Source: Photobacterium alginatilyticum
GTDB taxonomy: Bacteria > Pseudomonadota > Gammaproteobacteria > Enterobacterales > Vibrionaceae
Assembly (NCBI RefSeq): GCF_009910675.1
Contig: NZ_RSEJ01000016.1
Location: 1-64,000, forward strand
Direction: 5' to 3'
DNA length: 64,000 nucleotides
The position numbers were made by a program, and so were the translations under genes. Positions within the stretch are counted from its first letter, which is position 1; each line of letters opens with the position of its first letter. The notes beneath the pieces were generated by a model. It saw only the letters and a program-made list of their open reading frames with translations, had not been told where the DNA came from and did no database searches. Positions 55,679 to 64,000 of this stretch are shown one piece after another.

Positions 55679-56641
55679 CTACGGGTAACACTTCAACGTC
55701 TTGTTCCTTCCGTGTATTTTGATCATGGCTGCCATCATCTTGTCATTGTCGATGTAGCTTTGCGGCAGTGCCATTACCTCTACACGAAAGTCAGGAGCCG
55801 ATTCAGCCAGCGTCGAGCTGGCAGTTACCGGGGTAACCATCATGATATTCAGATCCGGATTTCGAACACGAATGCGCGACGCGGTACCGAGCCCTTCTGC
55901 CACATGAAAGCGACCGGCAACGTGGATGATCTGCCTGTTGGGGTGCAGAGCAAGATAATTCACCATACTTTCAGCCATCGTATCGTCCCAGGTTGTCTGG
56001 GCGGCAAACTGGCGCTGGGTTCTTGCCTCATCGCCGTGATGCATCGAAGCTATAAACTTTTGCTGGTAGGCGTCGTTGTCCAAAGTCAGCGATTCGGCTA
56101 CCCAGCGGCGCTCGGTGGTCGGCAGTTTGTCGAGATATTCAGCCCCGTTTTTACCAATGCAGCGGACAATGGATCTGGGCGCGTTGGCCGCAATGACGTC
56201 GAGCTGCTCTTGTTTGGCAAACTCGACCAGTGGGCGGTAGTCACTGGCGTAATTTGGCCAGGCATGACCTTCCTTGATTAATGTCTGTTCTCCAATCTCC
56301 CCGGCAAGGTACTGGTTCACAACATTCTGTTTCTCCCGGGTAAACTGTTCCATTGACAGGGCCATATTTGGATTTTGACGATAGAGCTGGGCAAACAGTT
56401 GTGCCTGCATCAGATGGGTACCGGGGTGTCCGTGCCACTCGCCGACCAGAACGATATCGGCATTCTGCAAAGCCCGGGCTAGCTCGCTCATGCTTAAGGC
56501 CTGGCCTTGCGGAGAGGTGATTGTGTAATCATAGAAAGTTGCCGGAAGTGGGGCGGTATCCGGGTCTGGTTGCGTTGTGGCTGGCTGGGTCGCGCATCCC
56601 ATTAGCAGGCTGACCAATCCGAGGGAGAGCCAATTTTTCAT
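55679..56641 (-). CDS. ChaN-family haem/iron-regulated lipoprotein
   Basis: A 320-residue lipoprotein (lipobox LLMGC) of the ChaN/DUF399 family, in which a homologue binds haem. Motifs: VLVGEWHGHPGTHLMQAQLF near 66, ALSMEQFTREKQ near 95, IIAANAPRSIVR-like VIAANAPRSIVR, SMHHGDEA and the C-terminal VIHVAGRFHVAEGLG. The His residues of EWHGHPGTH are candidate ligands. A possible Fur box lies about 175 bp upstream. Confidence 0.88.
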   Translation of the reverse strand: MKNWLSLGLVSLLMGCATQPATTQPDPDTAPLPATFYDYTITSPQGQALSMSELARALQNADIVLVGEWHGHPGTHLMQAQLFAQLYRQNPNMALSMEQFTREKQNVVNQYLAGEIGEQTLIKEGHAWPNYASDYRPLVEFAKQEQLDVIAANAPRSIVRCIGKNGAEYLDKLPTTERRWVAESLTLDNDAYQQKFIASMHHGDEARTQRQFAAQTTWDDTMAESMVNYLALHPNRQIIHVAGRFHVAEGLGTASRIRVRNPDLNIMMVTPVTASSTLAESAPDFRVEVMALPQSYIDNDKMMAAMIKIHGRNKTLKCYP

Positions 56642-56813
56642 TCATTCACCACTGTGCTCTGAGAAGTTACAGGTTAAAACCGTATTGATCTGCGAAAAAT
56701 ACCAAGCATGAAGCGTTAGCCACAGAAGCTATTGCTGATAGCCGCTTGAGATAATCACTTGATATAACTGTAGACGGTGCGAAATGATAAGAGAGATGAA
56801 ATTGGCTGGCAAT

Positions 56814-56832
56814 GAAAATAAGAATTAATTTC
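56814..56832 (-). promoter_or_regulatory. Possible Fur box upstream of chaN
   Basis: GAAAATAAGAATTAATTTC matches 13 of 19 positions of the Fur consensus and lies about 175 bp from the chaN start. The region is AT-rich, so a chance match is possible. Confidence 0.3.
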
Positions 56833-56919
56833 AATTGATATTGAGCGTTCTATTTACCCAGTGCTCAACCCGGTCCAGGCCAGAAGCCGAGACCGGACAG
56901 ATAATGTTATGCGTTGGAT

Positions 56920-57735
56920 CTATTGTCTGCGATACACCCGAACTGAAAAGTCTGCTTCGCAGTTAAATTCGTTGGCCGAACGGAGCCGCTCCCACACTGC
57001 CTCGGAGGTTTTCCAGGCAAACGGCGTCATCTGCATCAATGCTGTCGCTTCTTCACCGGAGAGGCTCATGTCGTAATGCAGTTGCTGGTCGGCAACCAAC
57101 TCGAAGCCTTCGATGCTTTCTGCTGTCATCTCATGCAGGCGTACGTCATCGTAGATGAGGGCTTTTAGCTGGTACAGGTGACGGGCCGCAGGGGTTACCG
57201 TTACCAAAATTCCGCCGGCCTTGATGGTACGGTACAGTTCTTCATCCTTGCATGGGGCATAGATCCGTACCACGCCGTCAAGCATACCGTCGGAGAACGG
57301 CAACCGGTGGCTGGAGGCGACACAGAAGCGACAGGCTTGATAACGTTTGGCCGCATAACGGACAGCGACTTTGGAGATATCCAGCCCGTGGATGCAAAGC
57401 GCCGGGTGGGCCTGTTTCAGCTGAACAAACTCAGAGGTGTAGTAACCCTCACCGCAGCCGATATCGAGCAGGTGCTGTGAATCCGCCGGCAGATATTGAT
57501 CCAGTTGTTCGACCACCTTTTCACGCAACGGCTGGTAGTGGTCCGTATTGAGAAACAGACGTCGAGCCTGCATCATTTCTTTATTGTCCCCCGGATTTTT
57601 CGAGCTTTTGTGGTGGACCGGCATCAGGTTGACATAGCCTTCTTTGGCCTGATCAAACTGGTGGTTGTTTTCGCAGCGCCACGAGTTAGCCTGAAGACTG
57701 AGCGGCGAATGACAAAGTGGACATTGGTAGGACAT
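56920..57735 (-). CDS. rlmA: 23S rRNA (guanine-N1)-methyltransferase RlmA
   Basis: Methylates G745 of 23S rRNA helix 35. The 271-residue product has an N-terminal zinc site (CPLCHSPL and CENNH), and the SAM motif LLDIGCGEGYY near 87. Start at 57735 (MSYQCPLCHS); an upstream extension to 57795 lacks similarity. It is monocistronic by spacing. Confidence 0.92.
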   Translation of the reverse strand: MSYQCPLCHSPLSLQANSWRCENNHQFDQAKEGYVNLMPVHHKSSKNPGDNKEMMQARRLFLNTDHYQPLREKVVEQLDQYLPADSQHLLDIGCGEGYYTSEFVQLKQAHPALCIHGLDISKVAVRYAAKRYQACRFCVASSHRLPFSDGMLDGVVRIYAPCKDEELYRTIKAGGILVTVTPAARHLYQLKALIYDDVRLHEMTAESIEGFELVADQQLHYDMSLSGEEATALMQMTPFAWKTSEAVWERLRSANEFNCEADFSVRVYRRQ

Positions 57736-57876
57736 GGTGAAAACCGGATGATATAAGACAGCGGGTATTGTAAACATCCCCTTATACAGCTGCAAGCCAG
57801 GGTAACAGGGAGGCTGGTTCTAGAGTGTGAATTGCCTGGCTTCGACCGGGAGTTCGTTGGCTTGCTGTAAATAGAT

Positions 57877-57907
57877 AAAACCGCCCACAACTTGTGAGCG
57901 GTTTTTT
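57877..57907 (-). terminator. Terminator after the Pgt-like regulator
   Basis: AAAACCGC/GCGGTTTT and CAC/GTG around one mismatch, loop AACTT; T tract on both strands. It ends the operon that starts at 62860. Confidence 0.7.
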
Positions 57908-57970
57908 ATTGCTTTCATTTCCCGCCGCTTGAGGGAAAGCAGGTGAAACGGCCACCTGCCTTGTCTGTGG

Positions 57971-59248
57971 TTAGTGGGGTGTTCTTACCTTGTATTCCGC
58001 CTTGTCCAGAGAGTGTTTCTTCATTCTCAGATACAGTTTCTTGCGCGGGATCTGCAGGTAGCTCGAGACTTCGTTGATCCGCCCGGCAAACAGGTAAAGG
58101 GCATCCTCGATAACCTGCTTTTCGTAGCTGTCGACCAGATCATCAAGCGGACTGCTCATCTGCTCAAGCGGTTTGGTCCGTTCCTGGCCGGTAAGTTTGA
58201 CAATGCCGATGGCGTAGAGCTCGGCGACATTTTTCAGCTCGAGCACATTGCCTGGCCATTCGTGGCGGTTAAGGGTGTTGATATACGCCTTGTCCACGGC
58301 CGGGACGGTTTTGTTGAGCTTCTGACAGCTTCGCTTCAGGAAATGGCGGAACAGCGGGGTGATATCACAGTTGCGCTGTTTCAGTGGCGGCAGAGTGAAG
58401 CGGACCTGGCTGAGGAAGTAGAACAGCTCTGGCAGCAGTTTGTCCTGCTCAACCTTCGCCTCCGGTGCGCCTTCAAGCACTGCCAGCACGCGGACTTCTT
58501 TTTTACCCTGGCGCTCTTGTTCCAGCAGGAAGCGACATAGCCATTGCTGGGTTTCTATTGGCATATCTTGCGGGTTGCTCAGGCACAGACTGCCGCCGCG
58601 GGCCGAAATCATGCTACGCTGCAGATCCGCAGTACAGCTGATCGCCTGGCCGATAGCATTGGCATAAGGCTGATCGCGCAATTCACTTTCCTGGTGCAGT
58701 AGCTTGGCAATGGTATGGCGCCCTGTTCCGTTCTCGCCCTCGATGAGGACGTCCTTGGTGGTGAGGGCGGTTTGGGCGATCTGTTCGCGGATTTTAATGA
58801 TCAGCGGGCTTTCACCCAGCAACACCTCCGATGCCGAGTAGGTAACATTGGTGCGTTGCTCGATTTTCTGTTTTCTTATCGGTAAGTGTTTTTCCAGCAG
58901 CGTGATGAGTTCGGCGGGCTGGAGAGGCTTTTGCAAAAAGTCTAGCGCGCCTTTCTTGACCGCGTCTACGGCCATTGGAATATCCCCGTGGCCGGTGATC
59001 ATGATAACCGGTAACTCGGGGTCCAGGGCTTTGACTTTGTCCAGCAGCTCCATGCCACTGAGCCCCGGCATGTACATATCGGTCACGACAACGCCAGGCC
59101 AGTTTTTATGCAGCATGGAGATTGCAGCAGTGGGATCGGTTAGGGCGTGCGCCTTATAGCCAGATACTTCAAGCAAATGTTGATAGGCATCAAGTACATC
59201 TTGGTCATCATCAATGATGACAACTTCGATATCATTATTCATTATCAT
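57971..59248 (-). CDS. PgtA-like response regulator with a degenerate sigma-54 domain
   Basis: A 425-residue response regulator of NtrC layout: receiver (phospho-acceptor Asp57 in VVVTDMYMPG), AAA+ domain and a C-terminal Fis-type helix-turn-helix. The AAA+ domain is degraded. Walker A reads GENGTGRHT (Arg for Lys), no GAFTGA sigma-54 loop is present, and the Walker B DE is replaced (SLCLSNPQD). Walker A to B is about 46 residues instead of about 64. PgtA of the phosphoglycerate system is the nearest named type. The gene overlaps the kinase gene by 14 nt. Confidence 0.85.
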   Translation of the reverse strand: MIMNNDIEVVIIDDDQDVLDAYQHLLEVSGYKAHALTDPTAAISMLHKNWPGVVVTDMYMPGLSGMELLDKVKALDPELPVIMITGHGDIPMAVDAVKKGALDFLQKPLQPAELITLLEKHLPIRKQKIEQRTNVTYSASEVLLGESPLIIKIREQIAQTALTTKDVLIEGENGTGRHTIAKLLHQESELRDQPYANAIGQAISCTADLQRSMISARGGSLCLSNPQDMPIETQQWLCRFLLEQERQGKKEVRVLAVLEGAPEAKVEQDKLLPELFYFLSQVRFTLPPLKQRNCDITPLFRHFLKRSCQKLNKTVPAVDKAYINTLNRHEWPGNVLELKNVAELYAIGIVKLTGQERTKPLEQMSSPLDDLVDSYEKQVIEDALYLFAGRINEVSSYLQIPRKKLYLRMKKHSLDKAEYKVRTPH

Positions 59249-61601
59249 AGCGGTTTAGCTCCAATACGACCATTGCACCACCTTGAAGGTTCGAGGCAAG
59301 AAAGATATCACCATCAAAGCGGGTCATAATTGAACGGCAGATACTTAGCCCGAGGCCAAGCCCGACGTCCTTTGTTGTGGTAAAAGGTGTAAATAGTTTT
59401 TCAATAATATCGGCTGCAAATCCGCCTCCGCTGTCAGTGACAGCGATACGGATACGGCTACCTATGCTGTTCAGATCGCAAATAGTTATTTCGCGTCGCT
59501 CGCTTCCTGCGACAGCATCACAGCTGTTAACCAGCAGGTTGACCAGCACCTGCTCGAGCTGCACCTGATCGGCAAGGGCATTGAGCGGGCTGTTAAGCTG
59601 GCTGGAAATGGTGGTTTTTTGCACCTTGGCCCGGCTTTCGACAATCAGCATGGCCTGATGGAAAGAGGCCTGAATATCAACTGCTGTCAGCGAGCTGTTG
59701 GCCGACTGTTTCTTAGAAAAACTGCGCAGGGTCGAGATGATCCGCCCCATGCGAGAAGTCAGGTTGTCGATTTTTTCCAGACTGGCCGGCAACTGGGTGT
59801 AGTTTTCCTTGTTGACCGCCATTTTGGTCGCAAAGACATGGGTCGAGATGGCAGACAGAGGCTGGTTGAGCTCATGGGCCAGCGAGGTCATTGTCTGGCC
59901 GACGACGGCCATTTTGGCGGCCTGAATCAAATCATCCTGGGTCGCCCGCAGATCCGCCTCGACGCGTTTTCTATCTTCGACTTCGGCTTTCAACTGGCGG
60001 TTACGGTTGGTGAGGGACTGGGTTTTTTCCCGGACCATATTTTCCAGCCAGCGGGCAGCGTTTTCCTGTTCGGTGATATCGGTCATCGTGACAATGACCT
60101 TGTCGTTGTTCCCCTGTTTGAACAGGCGAAAATCCAGCCGCAGATAGAGCTTGTTATCGCCGCTGTGGCTGTGCATCAGGGTCAGATTACAGGCCCGGTT
60201 GCTGAGCAACGGGCTGGTATTGGCAAACAGGGCCTGAAGCCGCTGCTGCATGTTATCGCTAAACAGGGTCCAGATCGTCTGTTTGACCGGTGATGCATCG
60301 TAGTTGAACAAGGCCTGAGCGCTGGGGTTGACGGATTCGACTACGCCGTCCAGGTTGCAGGTGATAATGCTGGCCTGGGTATTGTTGATCAGGTTCAGCG
60401 CATTGCTCTGCTGCATTTCCTGCATCTGGCGGCAGAAGTAGCGCAGGTTATCGCCCAGCATGCCTATTTCGTCATTGCCGGTGACCTGGATATTGGCATT
60501 GAGTCGGTTATTGGCGACAGAATACAAATCTTGCGACAGCAGGTTGAGTCGTTTGACTATACCGCGGCCGACAAGGTAGATAGAGAGGGTCACTGTCAGG
60601 AATATAGACAGCAGCACGACGCCGAACAGCACGATGTTACTGATCTTGATCGAGTGGTTTGTCTGCTCGTTGAGCTCTTTGAGGGAGGCATTCTCCTGTT
60701 CAACCATGGCCTGGATCAGTTCTTCCTGATATTCCAGCCGCGTCTGGATCTGGCCTTCATACAGCCTGATGGCGTTGTGCAGCTCGACATCAAGTCTCAA
60801 CTGTTCTTCCAGCATGCCTTTCGGTTCGACGAGGGTGATCAGTTCCTGCAGCAGTTGCCGGTATGAGATGGTTGACGGGTAATGGCTCAGGTTCTGGCTC
60901 ATTTTACTGATTTCTTCGGTTTTGTAGCCGATAAAGTAAAAGGCGTTGCCGAGATCCCGGTTCTTGCGCTGCTGGATGATCTCCTGCACCAGCTGGTGCA
61001 GTTCATTTTCTTTGATAGTGATTGACTGGATAAACGAAAACTCCGCCATCACGTCGGTGATCGCCTCGGTATTGATCGCGTTGGGCAGCATTCGGGTAAC
61101 CTGCCACTCGACCTCCTGGCGCAGCGGTGTAAGTTCATCGACCAGATCCTGATGGAGCCACTTGATGGCATTTTCTGTCTGGGCCAGCGAGTACATGTGC
61201 GTATTGCGTCGGTATAGCAACCCGACATAGGCCGAAATATCTGTCAGTAGGGTTTCATGCTCAGCCTTGATTGCCGGGTAGAATTTCAAGTTCGCCGCTT
61301 CTTTGATAGCGGCCGATATCTGTTCTAGTTTGGTGGTGATATTTTGCTTGAGCTCGGCATGTAAAATCGGATCGGTATTATTGCTGAGCATATTGAGAGC
61401 AGCCTGAAGCCCAGCCGTATTTCTTTCCAGCTGGTAACTGACCCGCAGGGTCGGCATGTTTTTCTCGATGATGGTGTTAACCTGGGTATTCAGGTTTTCC
61501 CAGTTAACAACGGCAATCAGGCTGACACTGATGGTGAGCAGGGCCATAAAGCCGATGGCGGCGACCAGCCGATTACCAATGGTATTTCTCAGCAACATCA
61601 C
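59235..61601 (-). CDS. PgtB-like sensor histidine kinase
   Basis: A 788-residue membrane kinase. Helix 1 is near 10-32, a large periplasmic coiled-coil domain spans 33-318, helix 2 is near 320-345, HAMP 345-400 and a PAS-like region 400-510. A coiled coil is followed by HisKA (H-box Ser-Leu-Ala-His576-Glu-Leu-Asn-Gln-Pro) and the ATPase with VNLLVNSCDA, DSGGGF and GLGLGLSI. It overlaps the upstream gene by ATGA. It most likely signals to the degenerate PgtA-like regulator. Confidence 0.9.
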   Translation of the reverse strand: MMLLRNTIGNRLVAAIGFMALLTISVSLIAVVNWENLNTQVNTIIEKNMPTLRVSYQLERNTAGLQAALNMLSNNTDPILHAELKQNITTKLEQISAAIKEAANLKFYPAIKAEHETLLTDISAYVGLLYRRNTHMYSLAQTENAIKWLHQDLVDELTPLRQEVEWQVTRMLPNAINTEAITDVMAEFSFIQSITIKENELHQLVQEIIQQRKNRDLGNAFYFIGYKTEEISKMSQNLSHYPSTISYRQLLQELITLVEPKGMLEEQLRLDVELHNAIRLYEGQIQTRLEYQEELIQAMVEQENASLKELNEQTNHSIKISNIVLFGVVLLSIFLTVTLSIYLVGRGIVKRLNLLSQDLYSVANNRLNANIQVTGNDEIGMLGDNLRYFCRQMQEMQQSNALNLINNTQASIITCNLDGVVESVNPSAQALFNYDASPVKQTIWTLFSDNMQQRLQALFANTSPLLSNRACNLTLMHSHSGDNKLYLRLDFRLFKQGNNDKVIVTMTDITEQENAARWLENMVREKTQSLTNRNRQLKAEVEDRKRVEADLRATQDDLIQAAKMAVVGQTMTSLAHELNQPLSAISTHVFATKMAVNKENYTQLPASLEKIDNLTSRMGRIISTLRSFSKKQSANSSLTAVDIQASFHQAMLIVESRAKVQKTTISSQLNSPLNALADQVQLEQVLVNLLVNSCDAVAGSERREITICDLNSIGSRIRIAVTDSGGGFAADIIEKLFTPFTTTKDVGLGLGLSICRSIMTRFDGDIFLASNLQGGAMVVLELNRYDNE

Positions 61602-62860
61602 TTCACCTCTTTGATCGCGGCGAGGAGCTGCTCGGAGATGAGAATCGATTCCTCCAACTGTTTGCTCATCACCCGGCGCCAGTGCTTGACGCTCTTGGCG
61701 GTATGCACATCTGTCTGAGAGTGGATCAGGGCTTGGTTAAAGGCGGTGCTGTTGGCCTGCGCCTCGGTAACGGGTGGCGTTGAGGCCAGCTCGATGGCGC
61801 GCTGATATTGCTGTTGCTGTTGCTGGGTGTCGGTTAGCGACGGTTGCCGGGCTAGCTGGTGAATGTGGCGCCATGCCTGGTTGAGCAAATCCAGCTGGTG
61901 GTTGATGATTTGGTCAAACAGCAGCTTGATTAAGATGGTGCGATGCTGCATCTGTTCATAATCAATCGACAGCACGGTAAAAGGCTGACTGGGTTTTTGG
62001 TGCAGGCCATACTTGTTCAGGGAGCTGGTAGACAGGCTTTGCTGCACGTTGTCAGACAGCAGGAAACCGATGAAATCCAAACTGTGGCGAGCCTGGTGGC
62101 GGTTTTTGACCGCCGCGATATAGCTAGGTAGCCGTGGGCTTTGTTCCTGGTAGTGAAACCCGATAAATGGAAACTGTTTTTGATCCTCAAAGGCAAAGCT
62201 GTCAATAACAGGGCCAACACCGGTCAAGCCGCGAGATATGGCATCGCTGACGCCAAAACTGCGAGCCGAGACGGAAGCAAGGTTGCCGCCAATTTGGAGT
62301 AGTAACTTCCAGCCGTCTGTCCAGCCATACTGCTGCAAGATGTTTTCGACCATCAGGTGCGTGGTGCCGGATCGGCCGGGGCTGCTCATAATCAGGTGCC
62401 GGAAATATTGTGGTTCGGCCAGGTTCTCCCAGGTCTGGGGAATATCGAGCCGGTGCTTGATTAGGTAATCCTTATTCCACATTAGCCCGTAGCCTGAATA
62501 GCCGAAGACCGCGATAGAGGAGGCCGAACCAGGTAGGAAGGGGTGCCAGTCGTTATCTAGGTTCTGGTTAAGCGAGTCCAGGGGCAGCAGCCGGTTGTTC
62601 TCTATGAGCGGCATGAACAGCGTGGGAGACGATGAAATCACAATGTCGATATCATGATCATTCTTGCTCAGTAGACGGAGGCCTGATTCTTCCCGTCGGT
62701 GAAGGACTTTGATGACTGCATCCGGATACTGTTGCTGAAACTGCTGGGTGATTGGGGTGATCGATGATTCGGTAAAAGTCGTCAGAATAATCAACTGTTT
62801 CGTAGGGGCAGCAATACAGGCTGATGAAAAAGATAGCATTAATATAATAAGTCGAATCAT
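61598..62860 (-). CDS. PgtC-like periplasmic binding protein
   Basis: A 420-residue secreted solute-binding protein of the ABC type 2 fold. The signal peptide is MIRLIILMLSFSSACIAAPT. It then carries VISSSPTLFMPLIENN near 73, SSIAVFGYSGYGLMWNKDYL and MSSPGRSGTTHLMVENIL. It is an accessory sensor protein in the Pgt family rather than an ABC subunit, because no permease or ATPase gene lies beside it. The name rests on gene order and size: PgtC, PgtB and PgtA are adjacent here in the same order. Confidence 0.82.
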   Translation of the reverse strand: MIRLIILMLSFSSACIAAPTKQLIILTTFTESSITPITQQFQQQYPDAVIKVLHRREESGLRLLSKNDHDIDIVISSSPTLFMPLIENNRLLPLDSLNQNLDNDWHPFLPGSASSIAVFGYSGYGLMWNKDYLIKHRLDIPQTWENLAEPQYFRHLIMSSPGRSGTTHLMVENILQQYGWTDGWKLLLQIGGNLASVSARSFGVSDAISRGLTGVGPVIDSFAFEDQKQFPFIGFHYQEQSPRLPSYIAAVKNRHQARHSLDFIGFLLSDNVQQSLSTSSLNKYGLHQKPSQPFTVLSIDYEQMQHRTILIKLLFDQIINHQLDLLNQAWRHIHQLARQPSLTDTQQQQQQYQRAIELASTPPVTEAQANSTAFNQALIHSQTDVHTAKSVKHWRRVMSKQLEESILISEQLLAAIKEVK

Positions 62861-63219
62861 GATCTTTACTATTTACCTTGTATTGAGAGCCCCTGTATAC
62901 AAGGTTACTTCGCAGGATTGTAGTGAATTAAACGAGGCGATGAATGATTTTCTAAGATGCTATCGATTTTATAGTTATACAGGTTAACTTTCGGTCGATA
63001 GTGACTCATCTTGGTGTCAAGATTTGTTGGATGTCACATTTTATTGCTGTTATGGCAAGAGGACAAGCGGCGTTTGTGTGAGCACAGAGTGAACGTTGCT
63101 GGCTGTTGAATAGAAAGTCGGAGTTAGGTAATAGTTATGGCGAAAATAAAATTGAATCCGGCTTGGGAAATAAAAAAGCCGGGGTGTTACCCCGGCTTAG
63201 TCATTCCTAACGTTAGCGA
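62861..63219. other. Intergenic region between the Pgt-like operon and yfbU
   Basis: About 360 bp with the yfbU terminator at 63173-63199 and the promoter of the Pgt-like operon. Minus-strand TTGACA near 63019 and TATAAA near 62977 are visible, but they do not form a well-spaced pair. No sigma-54 element (GG-N10-GC) is seen. Confidence 0.4.
63173..63199 (-). terminator. Terminator after yfbU
   Basis: AAGCCGGGGT pairs with ACCCCGGCTT, loop GTT; a T run follows on the minus strand. Confidence 0.9.
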
Positions 63220-63720
63220 TTAGGCATTTTGAATCTGTTGGATTTCTGTCGCCGACAGGTGGTATTGGCGTGGGCAGTTACGCCATGTCTGAAGCATGCG
63301 GTGGTATTTTTCCAGCATCGGCACCTGGCTGTTGAACATGTGCTCAGACTTGTCAAATTGTGGGTACAGGCCTTCTTCGTCGGTCAGGAAACGAACGTAA
63401 TGGACAAGTTGAGATTCTGTCGCGGCATCAAAGCCCAGGAATTGCAGGCGGCGTTGATCAACCTGGTTCTGGTTGTCTTCGCTGAGCATTTTGAATGATT
63501 CCTGCATCGCGTGATACATTTCCATAAAGTCAATTACGTTACGGCAGTCTTCTTCTTCCAGGCAGCCGAAGTCTTTATCCAGCTCACGCATCTGCAGACC
63601 ATAGCCGCGCTCGACAATCGTTTGCAGGCGACGGTACTTTGCAGCATTCTCCGGGTTCATTTTCGACATCAGGTAATACTGGTTAGATAGAATAAGACGT
63701 TGTGCGTTGGTCATTTCCAT
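63220..63720 (-). CDS. yfbU: UPF0304 protein YfbU
   Basis: A 166-residue soluble helical protein of the YfbU family (E. coli 164 residues). Conserved segments: [48 protein letters not shown] and the C-terminal [19 protein letters not shown]. Function is not established; the E. coli gene neighbours yfbV and ackA, and it is about 11 kb away here. Confidence 0.93.
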   Translation of the reverse strand: MEMTNAQRLILSNQYYLMSKMNPENAAKYRRLQTIVERGYGLQMRELDKDFGCLEEEDCRNVIDFMEMYHAMQESFKMLSEDNQNQVDQRRLQFLGFDAATESQLVHYVRFLTDEEGLYPQFDKSEHMFNSQVPMLEKYHRMLQTWRNCPRQYHLSATEIQQIQNA

Positions 63721-63963
63721 AATGGTTGGCCTTTAATATTGTATTGAGCTGGCATTGAGATTATCAGGTTGAAGGCAAAAAAAATTGATCTGACTCCGTC
63801 TTGCCAATGATTTTTTGTTAAATAAAATTGACTGGCTAAAGCTTGTGCAATCAGGCTTGAGGTCGAGATTTAACAATTTTTTAGCCCTCATTTTTACAAG
63901 GTTATTGATAAGCTATCCTGTTGATATAACTTTAGCTTAATTGGCTTAGAAGGTGCTGCAAGG

Positions 63964-64000
63964 ATGACGATGCTACAGTGGATTGGCTATCTGATTTGGC
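63964..64000 (+). CDS. Partial gene at right edge
   Basis: A frame opens MTMLQWIGYLIW and runs off the window. AAGG lies near -5 and GAAGG near -15. Only 12 residues are visible, hydrophobic; no product can be named. Confidence 0.35.
   Translation, partial: MTMLQWIGYLIW

Overview
The window is chromosomal DNA of a Vibrionaceae bacterium, most likely a Photobacterium with roughly 50% GC. The evidence is gene content and order (hemA-prfA-prmC-sirB2-sirB1-kdsA, lolB-ispE-prs-pth-ychF, a NutA-type 5'-nucleotidase, pta-ackA-yfbV), the very large tRNA arrays, and tRNA-Pro tandem repeats of a kind I recall being reported from Photobacterium phosphoreum. Genus is an inference; the family is fairly secure.

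Layout. 1-2382: 19 tRNA genes on the minus strand (8 Leu-TAG, 1 Leu-CAG, 5 Met, 5 Gln), an amplified version of the enterobacterial metT-leuW-gln operon, read from one strong promoter near 2440-2467. 2.6-12.8 kb: the hemA/lolB housekeeping locus, with ychF, pth, prs, ispE and lolB leftward and hemA, prfA, prmC, sirB2, sirB1 and kdsA rightward. 13-20 kb: a SdaC-type amino-acid transporter, two tandem chemoreceptors, and an NhaC-superfamily transporter behind an array of MetJ boxes (predicted methionine transporter MetT). 20.2-25.2 kb: nutA with a structured leader, ybaK, a LysR regulator with a LysE-type exporter, smrA and a DUF3149 peptide. 25.4-26.6 kb: four tRNA-Pro genes in 231-bp tandem repeats interleaved with tRNA-derived elements, then diverged 165-bp repeats. 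26.6-38.9 kb: a TraB/GumN protein, a copper module (CopA with five metal-binding domains, a 25-residue membrane peptide, divergent CueR), and cnoX, ybbO, tesA, ybbA and ybbP in E. coli-like order, then yfcH.

39.2-41.4 kb: a compact operon of two DUF1538 membrane proteins, a P-II-like protein and a CBS-pair protein, the best candidate for a poorly characterised regulated transport system. 41.5-45.9 kb: yfcE, a SIMPL protein, a TauE-type permease, focA and an AraC regulator. 46-47.8 kb: an AT-rich island of orphan genes. 47.9-52.2 kb: the acetate switch (pta, ackA) and yfbV. 52.4-55.3 kb: a TrpXYZ-like ABC importer. 55.7-57.7 kb: chaN and rlmA. 58-62.9 kb: a PgtCBA-like periplasmic sensor / histidine kinase / response regulator operon whose regulator has lost the sigma-54 activation machinery. 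63.2-63.7 kb: yfbU. A further gene starts at the right edge.

Most of the window is conserved core. The unusual material is the two tRNA arrays, the DUF1538/P-II/CBS operon, the degenerate Pgt regulator, the five-domain CopA with its micropeptide, the nutA leader RNA, and the 46-47 kb island.
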